Assembly (NCBI GenBank): GCA_014843695.1
Contig: CM026400.1
Coordinates: 16,816,294-16,880,293 of the forward strand
DNA length: 64,000 bases
Direction of reading: 5' to 3'
Origin: Archivesica marissinica
Taxonomy: Eukaryota; Mollusca; Bivalvia; Venerida; Vesicomyidae
Below the pieces are notes generated by a model. It was not told where the DNA came from. It saw only the letters and a list, made by a program, of their open reading frames with translations, and searched no databases. Positions within the stretch are counted from its first letter, which is position 1. Each line of letters begins with the position of its first letter. Positions 1 to 9,894 of the stretch are shown one piece after another. The position numbers and the translations under genes are program-made.

Positions 1-24
1 TGTTATTCTGTACAACAGGCATGA

Positions 25-3000
25 TTAAGATTGTTTATATCCAAATGGTATGGTATCAAAACGGTTAATGATAACACGTTTAGTATAAACAGATCTAAAT
101 AGTTTTGTACGATGTTCGCTGGTAACTGTTCTATCACGATTTTTTTAAATTTTTGAATCATAGTGTATAGTAGTAGCATAATGTTCACGATCATTAGCAC
201 AATCTACCATAGAGTCAAAATTAACAATTTCTGAAGTATTATAATCTAAAGTTAAGCCTTTAACCTTACATTTAGTAATTGTTTTACCTTCAGAATTTAT
301 ATATTTATAACCATAATTCTTAGGTCCTAAACCAACATATTCAATAATTTTACCATTAGGTACTTCATCTGCCCAACAACCTAAACGTCCATTAATAATA
401 GGTATATCATATGTATTTGGACGTTTAATATAAAGACAACTATCAGTATCAAAATATAGTACTCTAGTACCTAATTTTTTAAGTTCATTATAAAGTACTA
501 ATCTAGCATATGCTGTAACATGTGCTGCAACAGGTACATTAGCTGATTCATGAGGCAAATATTCTTTATTTTTATCGGTATATGCAGCTAATAGAAAATG
601 ACAATGATCAAAAAGTTCTAGAGAATGTATAGAAATATCTGGATTTTGCATAAGATCTAAAAAATATTTAACATCACTAATATATTCTGTTTCTGTCATA
701 GTATTATTGTGTGCATTTTTACCCCAGAGACAATTTAGCATAGCTTTAGCAAAAGCTCGTAAACCAGGATTAAATTCAACAATATTTAATAAAATACCTT
801 CAGCTTTAAAATAATCATCTTTAAATTTTATTTCATCATCTAAAGTTTTCACCCATGAAGGATAACCACTAGCTTCTTGTTTAATTTTTAAGAAACTATT
901 GATATATTCTGAATATACATTATCTGACCAATTATCCCAAGACCATTTATGTTCACCGCCATTTAAAGCATGTTTAATTTTAAGTTTTTGTGTATAGCTT
1001 TCACCTTGTAACCATCTAATAGCTTTAATAGAATATCTACACTTATTAGGATAACCAGCATCAGATATAATAGCCAAAGATTGTTCAGGCATATAATTTT
1101 TTCTCCATGTTTTATTACAAGCTCCAGGCAATGTTAAAGATTCTGTAAAAGGATTAATATCATTATCAATAAAAAGTTTAATAAATATACCGCAACCACG
1201 TCTTAAAATATCAACATCAGATATACAATATAGTCTCATTTCAATATCGAAATCAAAACCACATTTTTCAGAAACTTTAAGATTGTACCATTTCATAAAT
1301 ATTGTACTAGCTTCAGGATTCATCATACCAGGTTTATACAAAGAGACTGGTAAATAAGGACCTATATATCCATCATATTCTCCAGTGTTAGCCCAAAAAG
1401 GAAAATAACCTTTAGATAATTCATTAATACCAAAAGTTTTAGGAAATGCTGATAATGGCATTTGTAGATAACTCAAAGAATCTATAAGTGTAACTCCAAA
1501 ACATTTTAATGAAATTATATTGTTACCTCTTATAATAACTGATGGTTTACAAGTACTTTCTTGTATTATATGTCTAAGTATAAATTGTGCATCATAGCCT
1601 TTAGAATTATGAGCTACAGCACATATACCTTTATGTTTTGGCTGAAATAACCAAGTACAAAAATATTTTAAAGTTGAAGAACCTGAAAAGATTGTTTGTC
1701 TAGATTCTGATTTTGAACAAATACAAGAATCCTTTATAGGTTTTGATATACAAATATCACATACTTTATGGGCAACACAAAAATTTGGAGAATGTTCACC
1801 TGTGCTTAAAAACATACATTCAAAATCATAAAAAAATGTATAATTGTTTAATTTTAGCATCCTTATTATATTTAGGTATAAAACAATCATGATCTGAACC
1901 AACAATTTGTTTACAGTATTTACATTTTCTAGAATTTAAACATATATGTCGTTTATTTGTAGCTACAACTGTTTGACCACATTCTTTACATTTATAAACT
2001 TCTGAACAGATGTTTGTTGTTTTTCTAACAAGTTTATGATTATTGTAACATGTATCACTACGAAATGTCCGTTTACAATCAGTACATAATTTTGGAGTTC
2101 CATATGCACATATAGAATCAGCATAGCATTCACATTTTTTACGACATTTATGTTTACCAACAGTACTATAGAATACATTACATGATTCACAGTGATAACT
2201 GTTGCCTTTAAAACCACATATACTGGTTATACAATCAAAATGATGATGATGATTATATATATGTATGGATATACCATTATAGGGTGATGCATATACTAAA
2301 GTTCCATGTTGGTCCCAAACATTAAGTTTATAGTAAGGTCTTAAATGTTCACTCATTATTTTAAATTCTTTAATACCACATTCTATATCAGTTGATAAAT
2401 CACAAGCAGCTAATAATTCTTTAGCAGCTTTACTTTGTGTTATTCTATTTGAACGCCTAATATTACTCCATAATTGTATCCATTCATGTGTATTATTTTT
2501 ATTAGCATGGGCTATACAAACACATATAGCTCTGGCAAAACATAGACTATCTGTATAATTTAAAATTCTAACAATTGATTTCTTATTTTTTAGCATATTA
2601 TCAATACTAACATGACATCCATGTTGTATATTAGTACGTCCACGACCTCCAGGTATAATTGTATGTGTCATTTCTAAACGGAGACCTTTATCTTCCATTT
2701 TAAATGATTTATTACTTTGAGCAACTTTTTGAATTTCAGTTAAAATATTATTACCACTGATTGTAGAGCTGTAGCAAATGGTATATGTATACCAAAGCCT
2801 AATGTAGGATGTGATACAGATATTCTAATTTTATCATTATTATCAACATTACCAAATTTCTTTAAGTCATTAACTATAGAATCAAATCGCTCAGGTGTAT
2901 AGTGTTTACCACCATCAATTATTAAATCATAAACACGACTAGATGTCTTAAATTTGCGTGAAATTCTATAATCTCTTTCCAATATTTCATATGTAGAATC

Positions 3001-3057
3001 ATTATCTTCATTTTCTGAAGATTCATCCGAAGATTGTGAATAGTTGACCAGTGGCAT
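25..3057 (-). pseudogene. Protein-primed family B DNA polymerase, broken and missing palm motif A
   Basis: Replicative polymerase of the virus. The ATG is at 3057 and the final stop at 25-27. The N-terminal third is the Polinton-type region ending in a Cys/His-rich zinc-binding stretch (about 1,880-2,190). The exonuclease domain follows, with the first motif YDFEC near 1,825, HNSKGYDAQF and YCISDVD. The polymerase part has KAMLNCLWGKN and the catalytic YFDTDS (439-456). Lesions are a frameshift at about 2,735-2,760, a frameshift in an A7 run at 1830-1836 and an in-frame TAA at 145-147; homology resumes in the same frame after that stop. The protein jumps from the end of the exonuclease/linker region to thumb-proximal sequence at about 945-957, so the DxxSLYP palm motif A region is absent. 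The gene cannot encode an active polymerase. Confidence 0.9.
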
Positions 3058-3179
3058 GGTTACTGTAGATAAGAGATACGTGTAGACTTCATCTTATATA
3101 GACATAGGAGGTCTATAAACCTATAAAAGGAGAGACAAAATAGTTATTAGATACATTGTTTAAAACAATATCACTAAAG
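3058..3179. promoter_or_regulatory. Compact bidirectional promoter between PolB and the zinc-knuckle gene
   Basis: This 122-bp gap separates divergent genes. It has a TATATAAG box for the reverse strand (3093-3100) about 40 bp from the PolB ATG. A forward TATAAAAGG box lies at 3122-3130, about 50 bp before the forward ATG at 3180. The layout suggests two core promoters back to back. Confidence 0.55.
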
Positions 3180-3936
3180 ATGGATACTCGAGACTTCTCA
3201 AATTATAGATGTTATAAATGTAATACATTAGGCCATTGTTCGGCTAATTGTAAAGCTTCAAAAGCTAAAATACAAGCTGTTAAAGTGCAGTATAAGAAGA
3301 ATATTAAATGTATAACATGTAAAGAGATTGGACATTATGGAAATGAATGTAATGCACCAAAATGTTCATTATGTTACCAAATAGGTCATAATAAGGATAC
3401 ATGTAATGAAGATAAATGTGTATGCTATAAATGCCATAATATGGGACATTATCCTACATCATGTCCTAATGATGAAAAATTAAAAAATATTACATGTTAT
3501 AAATGTAAGCATAAGGGTCATTATGCTAATTACTGTAAAATATTAGTATGTACCAATTGTGGTGGTACTGATCATTTAAGTAAAGTATGTCCTGATGTAA
3601 GACTGTTATAAATGTCATATGCCTGGACATTTTGCATCTAATTGTGAAATAACGACCGAAATTAAAGATGATATTCAAGAACCAACACCAAATCAACAAG
3701 GAATGATAAATTTAGAAGATCCCGACAATACAGATACAGATAATACACTGATAATAAGTGATGATGACGATGAATGGCTTGGTAAATCAATATTGAAAGT
3801 GGAAAAATCAAATAATGCTGTAAAAGAGCTTAAGAAGCTGAAGAAAAACAATGGTCTAGGAAAACGTAAATATAATGATATATTGGATGCATTTGTAAAG
3901 GACACTCAAGATAATAAAAAAAAATATACATTTTAA
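3180..3936 (+). pseudogene. Seven-knuckle CCHC zinc protein, frameshifted
   Basis: Nucleic-acid-binding protein of the retroviral-nucleocapsid/CNBP zinc-knuckle type. Seven C-x2-C-x4-H-x4-C knuckles are visible, for example CYKCNTLGHCSANC and CYKCHNMGHYPTSC. Six lie in the first frame, which ends at 3611. The seventh (CYKCHMPGHFASNC) lies in the next frame, so a one-base frameshift at about 3594-3604 splits the gene. The rest is an acidic stretch (DDDDEW) followed by a lysine-rich tail ending at 3936. The ATG at 3180 fits the TATA box at 3122; the frame is open upstream but without an ATG. A role in binding viral ssDNA or RNA is inferred. Confidence 0.8.
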
Positions 3937-3975
3937 AAAAATCTTGAGCCATATAGTGTATATAAACAAGTTAAA

Positions 3976-4149
3976 ATGAATCATTATAATAAACAATTAA
4001 AGCCTATAAGATGTATAATTTGTAATTACAAATTATATAACTGTAAAGGTTTTTATTGTAATAAGTGTATACATAATAGATATAATGTGTATATAAAAAT
4101 ACATGATTATAAATATCCAAAATGTTGTATACATTGGAAGGAAACATAG
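3976..4149 (+). CDS. Small cysteine-rich (zinc-ribbon-like) protein, 57 aa
   Basis: Short ORF with ATG at 3976 and TAG at 4147-4149, overlapping the start of the kinase gene by 28 bp in another frame. It has two CxxC pairs (CIIC, CNKC) plus an intervening Cys and a C-terminal CC, which could bind zinc. A TATATAAA stands at 3959-3966, but it is too close to the ATG for an ordinary leader, so this may only be leader sequence for the kinase. No family recognised. Confidence 0.4.
   Translation: MNHYNKQLKPIRCIICNYKLYNCKGFYCNKCIHNRYNVYIKIHDYKYPKCCIHWKET
4090..4098 (+). promoter_or_regulatory. TATA box of the deoxynucleoside kinase gene
   Basis: TATATAAAA about 24 bp upstream of the kinase ATG at 4122, which implies a very short leader. 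Confidence 0.4.
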
Positions 4150-4732
4150 GAGCTGGTAAAAGTACATTATTAAAACGTATTGCTAGAACATTCAACAAAT
4201 CTCATATATATCCTGAGAAAGTAGAAGAATGGACATGTGTACATGGATATAAAAATGATTATAATATGTTGGATTTAGGTAAAAATGAATCAAAACAATA
4301 TGCATTTTTGTTACAATTACCAACTTTAGAAAGTCATAGAAACACTTTGAAAGAAATAAATAATAAACCAGGCAATCATTTTTGTGAAAGATCACAATGT
4401 AGTTGTCAAAATGTGTTTACCAGATATTGTATTGAGAACAATACTATGACTGATTGCCAAACAGCTGTATATGATAATATGGTTTATAACATGAGAAAAC
4501 CAGATCATATTTTATATCTGAATACACCACCAGATATATGTTTAAAACGCATAAGAATACGTGATAGACCTGAAGAATATCAACTAGATATAGAATTTTA
4601 AATGTATTACATAGATATCACCAAGAATGGTTATCTAATGAAGAAATACCAACAACAATATTACATTATGAAAACAATCTAGAACATATAATGGATACAA
4701 TACATACTGTTTTATCTCTGCATGATTGTTAA
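4122..4732 (+). pseudogene. Deoxynucleoside kinase (dNK/TK2-like), frameshifted near the C-terminus
   Basis: Salvage kinase that phosphorylates deoxynucleosides to supply dNTPs for DNA replication. The start is an ATG. Residues 7-15 form the P-loop GNIGAGKST, an EEW motif lies at 35-37, the ERS catalytic motif is at 89-91, and an arginine-rich lid (RIRIRDRPEE) follows. The first frame stops at 4599-4601 in an AT run. The expected family C-terminus continues in another frame to a stop at 4730-4732, giving about 203 residues, a normal dNK length. It overlaps the convergent gene on its right by 4 bp. A kinase of this type is not part of the Polinton core and was probably acquired from a host or a larger DNA virus. 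The family call is secure; substrate preference is unknown. Confidence 0.85.
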
Positions 4733-5310
4733 TCATTTGTTGAATATTTGATGTCCTTTTTACCAATAGGTTTTTGCTTCATCGATTTTGCTATTTTAAT
4801 AGCTTCTTCATTATTAGAAGATGTACTATGCTTGCGTTTTCTACTACTTTTTTCCTTTGTATCTGATGATTTATAATATTTATCTTTTTTATCATTATGC
4901 TGCTTAGATTGTTTTTCTTTTGTATCAGAAGTTATATTCATTGATTTTTTATTAATATGAATATTAGGTACCTTTATAGGTGTATACGGTATTTCTGTAT
5001 CAATATTTGTAAATTTAACTGGAACATTAATTTCTTCAGGTATAAATACCAAACGTTTCTCATTCATAAATCTACACATTTCTCTAGAATGAATAACAAT
5101 TTCTTCTAATGATTTTCTCATATGAACAAAATTATAATTTGATAATTTAACTTCATTTAACAAATCTGCATAATTATTACCTGTTGATGGCTCATATGGT
5201 ATATCAGGTATAAGATTATAAGGCTTATTAAATGCCGTATTATCTATAACTGGCAAACCATTTTCAACCATACAACTTGCTAATATATCTTCCATTATTA
5301 CAGAACTCAT
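4729..5310 (-). CDS. Uncharacterised viral protein with basic C-terminal tail, 193 aa
   Basis: Intact reverse-strand ORF starting at an ATG (5308-5310) and converging on the kinase gene. The first 110 residues are mixed and probably folded, with no recognised motif. The last 70 are rich in Lys, Ser and Asp, with a clear nuclear-localisation-like cluster (KSSRKRKHS). The protein has no predicted membrane segment or signal peptide. It shares the upstream control region 5311-5674 with the ATPase. A nuclear, nucleic-acid-associated role is only a guess. Confidence 0.65.
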   Translation of the reverse strand: MSSVIMEDILASCMVENGLPVIDNTAFNKPYNLIPDIPYEPSTGNNYADLLNEVKLSNYNFVHMRKSLEEIVIHSREMCRFMNEKRLVFIPEEINVPVKFTNIDTEIPYTPIKVPNIHINKKSMNITSDTKEKQSKQHNDKKDKYYKSSDTKEKSSRKRKHSTSSNNEEAIKIAKSMKQKPIGKKDIKYSTND

Positions 5311-5674
5311 AATAAGCTATCAGATACAAAGGAATATTGTTTTTACTATTACTGTTGTATATACTATGTTTTTATAGTAGTGCATGTTATTAAAACATTT
5401 TAATAATATTTTAGCCAATAGAATTAGTTAGCCAATAGAAATATAAAAAATGTTGTTTTAAGTACTTTGTTTACATAATAGCATGTTATAATACATGTAT
5501 GCATAAATTGTTATTGTAATAAAAATGTATTTCTGCACGTACATAAAATGTTGTATTTATTTTTGCATGTATACATAGACAATATATGTTTTTAATTATA
5601 ATGCTTATATATATGAAATAATGTAAATAAAATCTCATAATCTATATATATTTTGTTTGTTATTGTCATAAAAC
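5311..5674. promoter_or_regulatory. Divergent intergenic control region with twin CCAAT repeats
   Basis: The 364-bp AT-rich gap between divergent genes has no ORF. Two identical 13-bp copies of TTAGCCAATAGAA (5411-5423 and 5428-5440) are followed by ATATAAAAAA at 5441. The reverse-strand gene has TATAAAAA at about 5369-5376. TATATATA lies at 5643, about 30 bp before the ATPase ATG. It is the largest gene-free space inside the virus block. Confidence 0.5.
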
Positions 5675-6324
5675 ATGGATAATAATGATAACATTATTTT
5701 CCGGCATCCTAGCAATATATTTATTGCAGGCCCTAGTGGTAGTGGTAAAACTGTAACTGTTGGTAAAATAGTAAAATATAGAAATATATTATTTGACAAA
5801 CCTATAGGCAATGTATATTGGTGTTATAAAGAATGGCAATTTCAATATGAAGATGTTAAAAAAGAAGATAAAGATGGTTTAATAACATTTATAGAAGGAA
5901 TACCATCAGATGATGATACTTATTTTCCAATATCTCCAGATATTCCCTATATGATTATATTTGATGATATGATGGGTACTGAATATGAAGATAAAATTGT
6001 ATCATGGTTTACACGTAAAGGTCATCATAGAGGTGCTACTTGTATATACATAACTCAAAATTTATATCAACAGACTAAGAATTCTAGAAATATAAATTTA
6101 AATTCTAAATATATGTTATTATTTAAGAATAGTAGAGATAAAGGTCAAATAAAAGTTTTAGCTGGACAATCACAAATTAAACATTTAATAGAAGCATATC
6201 ATAATGCTACCCAAGTTCCATATGGTTATTTATTATTGGACTTTCATCCAATGACGAAAAATTTAGACTAAAAACCGACATTTTTCCACACACAGATCAT
6301 ACAGGTGCTAGAATATATATATAA
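5675..6324 (+). pseudogene. FtsK/HerA-type (A32-like) packaging ATPase, late frameshift
   Basis: Motor that packages viral DNA into capsids. Walker A GPSGSGKT is at residues 19-26, Walker B MIIFDD ends at D97-D98, and the downstream YITQNLYQQ and LFKNSRDKGQI segments are typical of Polinton ATPases. The main frame ends at 6271, but the sequence that should follow the conserved LDFHP turn is in another frame, ending at 6322-6324. A frameshift near 6,250 therefore changes the last 25 or so residues. All catalytic motifs lie before it, so partial function is conceivable. The next gene starts 4 bp later. Confidence 0.9.
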
Positions 6325-6327
6325 AAT

Positions 6328-7047
6328 ATGAATGTCTATGTTTTAATAAATCGTTTATTGAAGGAACAAAATCCTGAAAAACGTGAAAAATTATTATCTA
6401 TAGGAAATAATCGTTTAATGAAATGGTTTATATCAATAGCTAAAGGTATATTAGATAATGAAATACCTATGCCTAAACAAACTTTAAAGTTTATGAAAAA
6501 ACATGAAAATATTATAAAAGCTATAGGTGATAGTAAAACATCTATGATAGATAGAAAAAAATTACAACTTACTAAAGGTGGTGCAGGTTTCTTAGGAGAT
6601 GTAATGATACGTACATTTATGAATTGGAAAAGTGTAAAAAATGTTATTAAACCTAAAATAGTTAAGAAAAAAACTAAGAAAATAAGTAAAAAAAAGATAA
6701 CTTTTAAAGAACCTATAACATCTACACCTGTAAAACCTACAGGTATTATGTTAGAAACTATGACACCTATTATGAGTCCTATATCATCTTTAGGTATAGA
6801 TACACCTCAAGGTTTTAGCTCCAATAATTCAATATCTGATGATATTAGTAATCCTTTAGCATGGTCACCATTAAATAAACAACCTAATATAGTTCAATTA
6901 CCATCTATGACTTCATTTTTAACACGTATAATGCCCACAAAACAATATAAATCTCCAATATTAACTAATTGGAATAATATATTTGATAATAATAAAGAAC
7001 CAATTAATAAATCTGCATTACTTGATGATTTATCTCAATACTTATAA
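6328..7047 (+). CDS. Basic Polinton protein with KGG motif, paralogue of the gene at 7502
   Basis: Intact 239-aa ORF directly behind the ATPase. Residues 30-85 hold a helical segment (FISIAKGILDNEIPM) and then a short basic run ending in LTKGGAGFL. The rest is lysine-rich, followed by a Pro/Ser/Thr-rich, probably disordered region. The order hydrophobic helix, short spacer, Ser plus basic cluster matches the protein encoded at 7502-7828, which suggests an ancient duplication. The GG-hydrophobic motif resembles adenain-type cleavage sites, so a processed minor virion protein is plausible. Function unknown. Confidence 0.7.
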   Translation: MNVYVLINRLLKEQNPEKREKLLSIGNNRLMKWFISIAKGILDNEIPMPKQTLKFMKKHENIIKAIGDSKTSMIDRKKLQLTKGGAGFLGDVMIRTFMNWKSVKNVIKPKIVKKKTKKISKKKITFKEPITSTPVKPTGIMLETMTPIMSPISSLGIDTPQGFSSNNSISDDISNPLAWSPLNKQPNIVQLPSMTSFLTRIMPTKQYKSPILTNWNNIFDNNKEPINKSALLDDLSQYL

Positions 7048-7091
7048 ATATATGTAACACATAATATAATATCATTTAATGTAATGGTATC

Positions 7092-7232
7092 ATGGGTAGA
7101 AAACATAAAAATAAACATCTGATAAAAGTACATAATAATAAAATAAAACATAAAACAAAACATAAGAATCAATACGGAGGTATTAAGGCTAAAGATATTA
7201 GAATATTTTTGAAAAGAATAAGAATATTATAA
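7092..7232 (+). CDS. Short basic protein with NQYGG motif, 46 aa
   Basis: ATG at 7092, TAA at 7230-7232. About half of the residues are Lys, His or Arg, and the centre is NQYGGI followed by an Ile/Arg-rich tail. Its start (M-G-R-K-H-K) and the NQxGG-hydrophobic centre match the next gene at 7275, so the two look like diverged duplicates, this one shorter. It resembles small adenoviral core peptides in general character only. Confidence 0.5.
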   Translation: MGRKHKNKHLIKVHNNKIKHKTKHKNQYGGIKAKDIRIFLKRIRIL

Positions 7233-7274
7233 ATATAGTAGTTATATATTTATATAATCATAAGTAATAATATC

Positions 7275-7460
7275 ATGGCTGGAAAACATACTATTAAAAG
7301 ACATAGAAGACATAATATACGTAAAACAAAATGTAAATTAGGTAGAAGAAATCAACGTGGTGGTCTTATACCATTACCACTAATTGCATTAGGAGCTGGC
7401 CTATTAACACCTATTATAGCTGATGGTGTTAAAGATCTTATAAAACGTTTAGGTGTATAA
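7275..7460 (+). CDS. Small basic/hydrophobic virion-type protein with RGG motif, 61 aa
   Basis: Intact ORF. The first 30 residues are strongly basic (RHRRHNIRKTK), then comes NQRGGL, then a hydrophobic helix (LPLIALGAGLLTPIIADG) and a short basic end. This basic head, GG and amphipathic tail architecture is common among Polinton accessory virion proteins and recalls adenovirus pX/pVI-like peptides released by the viral protease. The start context TATCATG is shared with the genes at 7092 and 7502. Confidence 0.65.
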   Translation: MAGKHTIKRHRRHNIRKTKCKLGRRNQRGGLIPLPLIALGAGLLTPIIADGVKDLIKRLGV

Positions 7461-7501
7461 TATATTTATTTATAAGCTCATTATCGAAATATATAGTTAT
7501 C

Positions 7502-7828
7502 ATGAAAACAGTTAAAAATAAACAACCATTAATAAAACGTTATGGTAAAGTTTTATTAGGTTTACGTAATACACCAGATACATTTAAACGTAATATAATA
7601 AAACATTGTGATAAATGTTTAATAAAATGTGAATGTTGTCATAATGTATTAAAGGGTCATGTAAATATGAATAAGAGTCATAAAGCTTCATTAAAGCATT
7701 GGAGTAAGGATATACGTTTTTTAGCCGATAAAACTATATCTACTAAACGTAAACGTAAAATAATAACACCTAAATTAATAAATGTACTAATAGATAGTGT
7801 AAAATCTAAAGTAGAACATACATTATGA
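7502..7828 (+). CDS. Conserved Polinton basic protein, 108 aa
   Basis: Intact ORF. A helical, Cys-containing segment (CECCHNVLKGHVNM) is followed by a spacer and a Ser/Lys/Arg cluster (STKRKRK). This is the same layout as residues 34-85 of the 6328 gene. The TGA overlaps the ATG of the next gene (ATGA, 7825-7828), so the two are probably translated from one transcript. No enzymatic motif. A DNA-binding or virion-core role is inferred from charge and position. Confidence 0.65.
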   Translation: MKTVKNKQPLIKRYGKVLLGLRNTPDTFKRNIIKHCDKCLIKCECCHNVLKGHVNMNKSHKASLKHWSKDIRFLADKTISTKRKRKIITPKLINVLIDSVKSKVEHTL

Positions 7829-8562
7829 ATAAAATGGTTTTAGTACCTGAGGCCCATGTAGAGGAATTAAAACGTTTACGTTTATATCAACGTGCTAAAT
7901 TACCACCTAAACCAGAAATAATACAAACTGTAGATATACAAAAAAATATTGATGAATTAATGACAGATCCTAATATATCTGCTACAGAAAAAATGCATCG
8001 TTATGGTGAATATATGTTAAAATATAATAGTTTTAAAGACCAAGCTATATATACTAGTGAACTAGCTAAAGCACCTACATATACACCTGATATATTAAAA
8101 CCTGTATCTGTTGATAATGTAATTACAGGTATACCTAAAACTATGCAAAAACCTATAAAAAAATTATTAGAACAATTAAAAGGTCATACTAATGTTACTT
8201 GGGATGAAAAAGGTATTGTAAGTATTAATGGTAAAATTATAATAGGTAGTAATATAACAGATATTATGAATGATGCAGCTAGAGAAAGAAAATCTAGAAC
8301 AAATGCTGTAGGTTGGTTAGATGTTGCTGAAGAATTAGTAAATAAAAATCAAAAAATAAATGTTGGTAATAAACGATGGAGTAATTTAGTAAATAAAGAA
8401 TTGATTAATAAAAGAAAAGGTAATATAATAAATACACCATCTGGTAAAAGACCTTTGAAGAAAAAACAGCAAAAACGTATATTAGATGCAGAGACTTCTT
8501 TTACAGATGATAATTATGATGATGATGATCAAATAAAAAGTAAAAAATGGTTAAATTGGTAA
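7825..8562 (+). CDS. Conserved Polinton protein of unknown function, 245 aa
   Basis: Intact ORF; a second ATG at 7834 (MVLVP) may be the true start. The N-terminal half is rich in helix and charged residues (HVEELKRLRLYQRAKLP) and could form a coiled coil. The middle has a small globular stretch (WDEKGIVSINGKIIIGSNI) resembling the recurring intervening domain of Polinton proteins in this position. The C-terminus is basic, then acidic (DDDD). Leucine codons are mostly TTA. Its stop abuts the integrase pseudogene. Confidence 0.65.
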   Translation: MNKMVLVPEAHVEELKRLRLYQRAKLPPKPEIIQTVDIQKNIDELMTDPNISATEKMHRYGEYMLKYNSFKDQAIYTSELAKAPTYTPDILKPVSVDNVITGIPKTMQKPIKKLLEQLKGHTNVTWDEKGIVSINGKIIIGSNITDIMNDAARERKSRTNAVGWLDVAEELVNKNQKINVGNKRWSNLVNKELINKRKGNIINTPSGKRPLKKKQQKRILDAETSFTDDNYDDDDQIKSKKWLNW

Positions 8563-9623
8563 TAGATAAAATTTTAAATTCTATTTATTATGATATAAAA
8601 AAGATCCAGCATCTTTTTCAGGAATCGGTAAATTATATAAAGCAGGAAAAATATTATTAAAATCCTTAACTTTAAAAGATGTTAAAACTTGGTTATCAGA
8701 ACAAAAAACTTATACATTACATAAGCCCTATAATAAGAACATTTAAACGTAGAAAAACTATAGTAGCTGGAATAGATTTTCAATGGCAAGCAGATTTAGC
8801 AGATATGCAAATATTTAGTACACATAATAAAGGTTATCGTTATTTATTATGTGTTATTGATGTATTCTCAAAAATGGCTTGGGTATAACCTATAAAAAAT
8901 AAATTATCTAAGACTTTAATACATTCATTTAATGCTATATTAAATGAATCGCATAGAAAACCTAAAGCTTTACAAACTGATAAAGGTAGCGAATTTATTA
9001 ATGAACCATTTCAAAAGTTTTTAAAGAAAAAAAATATACATTTTTTTACAACAGAAAACCCTGAAACTAAAGCTAGTGTTATTGAACGTTTTCTACGAAC
9101 CCTTAAAGGTAAAATGTGGAAATATTTTACGTATAATAATTCAAAAAAATATATAGATGTATTACAAGATCTTATAGATAATTATAATATTTCTAAACAT
9201 AGTTCTACGGGTTATAAACCTAAAGATGTTAATATTGGTAATGAATATATTTCCGATAATATTAACTATGTTGATAAACCTAAAGATATTATATCAATTA
9301 AAATTGGTGATCAAGTAAGAATTAATAAAACTAAAAAACATTTTACTAAAGGTTATTTACCAAATTGGACATTAGAAATATTTATTGTATATAAAGTTAT
9401 TAAAGGATCTCCAACAACATTTAAGGTTCATGATTTGAACGGTGAGGAAATAAAAGGTTCATTTTATAGGAATGAATTACAATTTATTAAAAATAAAGGC
9501 GATTATGATATTGAAAAAATATTAAAACGAAGAGTAATCATTAAAAAAGGTTATAAAATTAAAGAAATATTTGTTAAGTGGAAAGGTTACGGAAATTCAT
9601 TTAATGAATGGATACAAGTTTAA
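8562..9623 (+). pseudogene. Retrovirus-like integrase with chromodomain, multiply broken
   Basis: Enzyme that inserts viral DNA into the host genome. The first codon of the homologous frame is ATA at 8562, overlapping the previous stop, where ATG is expected. Frameshifts lie in an A-run (8597-8602) and a C-run (8726-8728), and an in-frame TAA at 8886-8888 cuts the core. The DDE catalytic residues remain: ADLADMQ, LQTDKGSEF and SVIERF. A C-terminal chromodomain (FVKWKGYGNSFNEW) may target chromatin. With these breaks it cannot make a full protein. Confidence 0.9.
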
Positions 9624-9637
9624 AGAAAGATATAAAC

Positions 9638-9894
9638 ATGGAATCAATATCTATAAAATCTATAGATAATGATCTTAGTAAAACCATGACACCATCTATA
9701 AATCTAATAAAACTAAAGATTTATCTGGTCTATATAGATACACAGCTCAGATGTTACTCATCTATTGTGTTTTTGCAGCATCAGTGTGGGGTCTAGCATA
9801 TGGTGATACAAATAATAAAGACGTTTGGCTTGTTCTTTTAAGTACAATAACTGGGATAGGTTTACCTTCACCTAAAATATCGAAACGAAGATAA
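9638..9894 (+). pseudogene. Small two-helix membrane protein, frameshifted
   Basis: ATG at 9638. The N-terminal 20 or so residues are polar, then the frame shifts at about 9,700-9,712. The second frame encodes two hydrophobic segments (AQMLLIYCVFAASVWGLAY and WLVLLSTITGIGLP) with a basic end, and stops at 9892-9894 with TAATG overlapping the next gene. A small two-segment membrane protein sits at a similar place in many Polintons; a related remnant occurs at 40.7-41.0 kb. Role unknown, perhaps membrane penetration or egress. Confidence 0.6.

Noticed and set aside
3693..3905. Serine-rich reverse ORF
   Set aside because: Antisense shadow of the acidic/lysine-rich tail of the zinc-knuckle gene.
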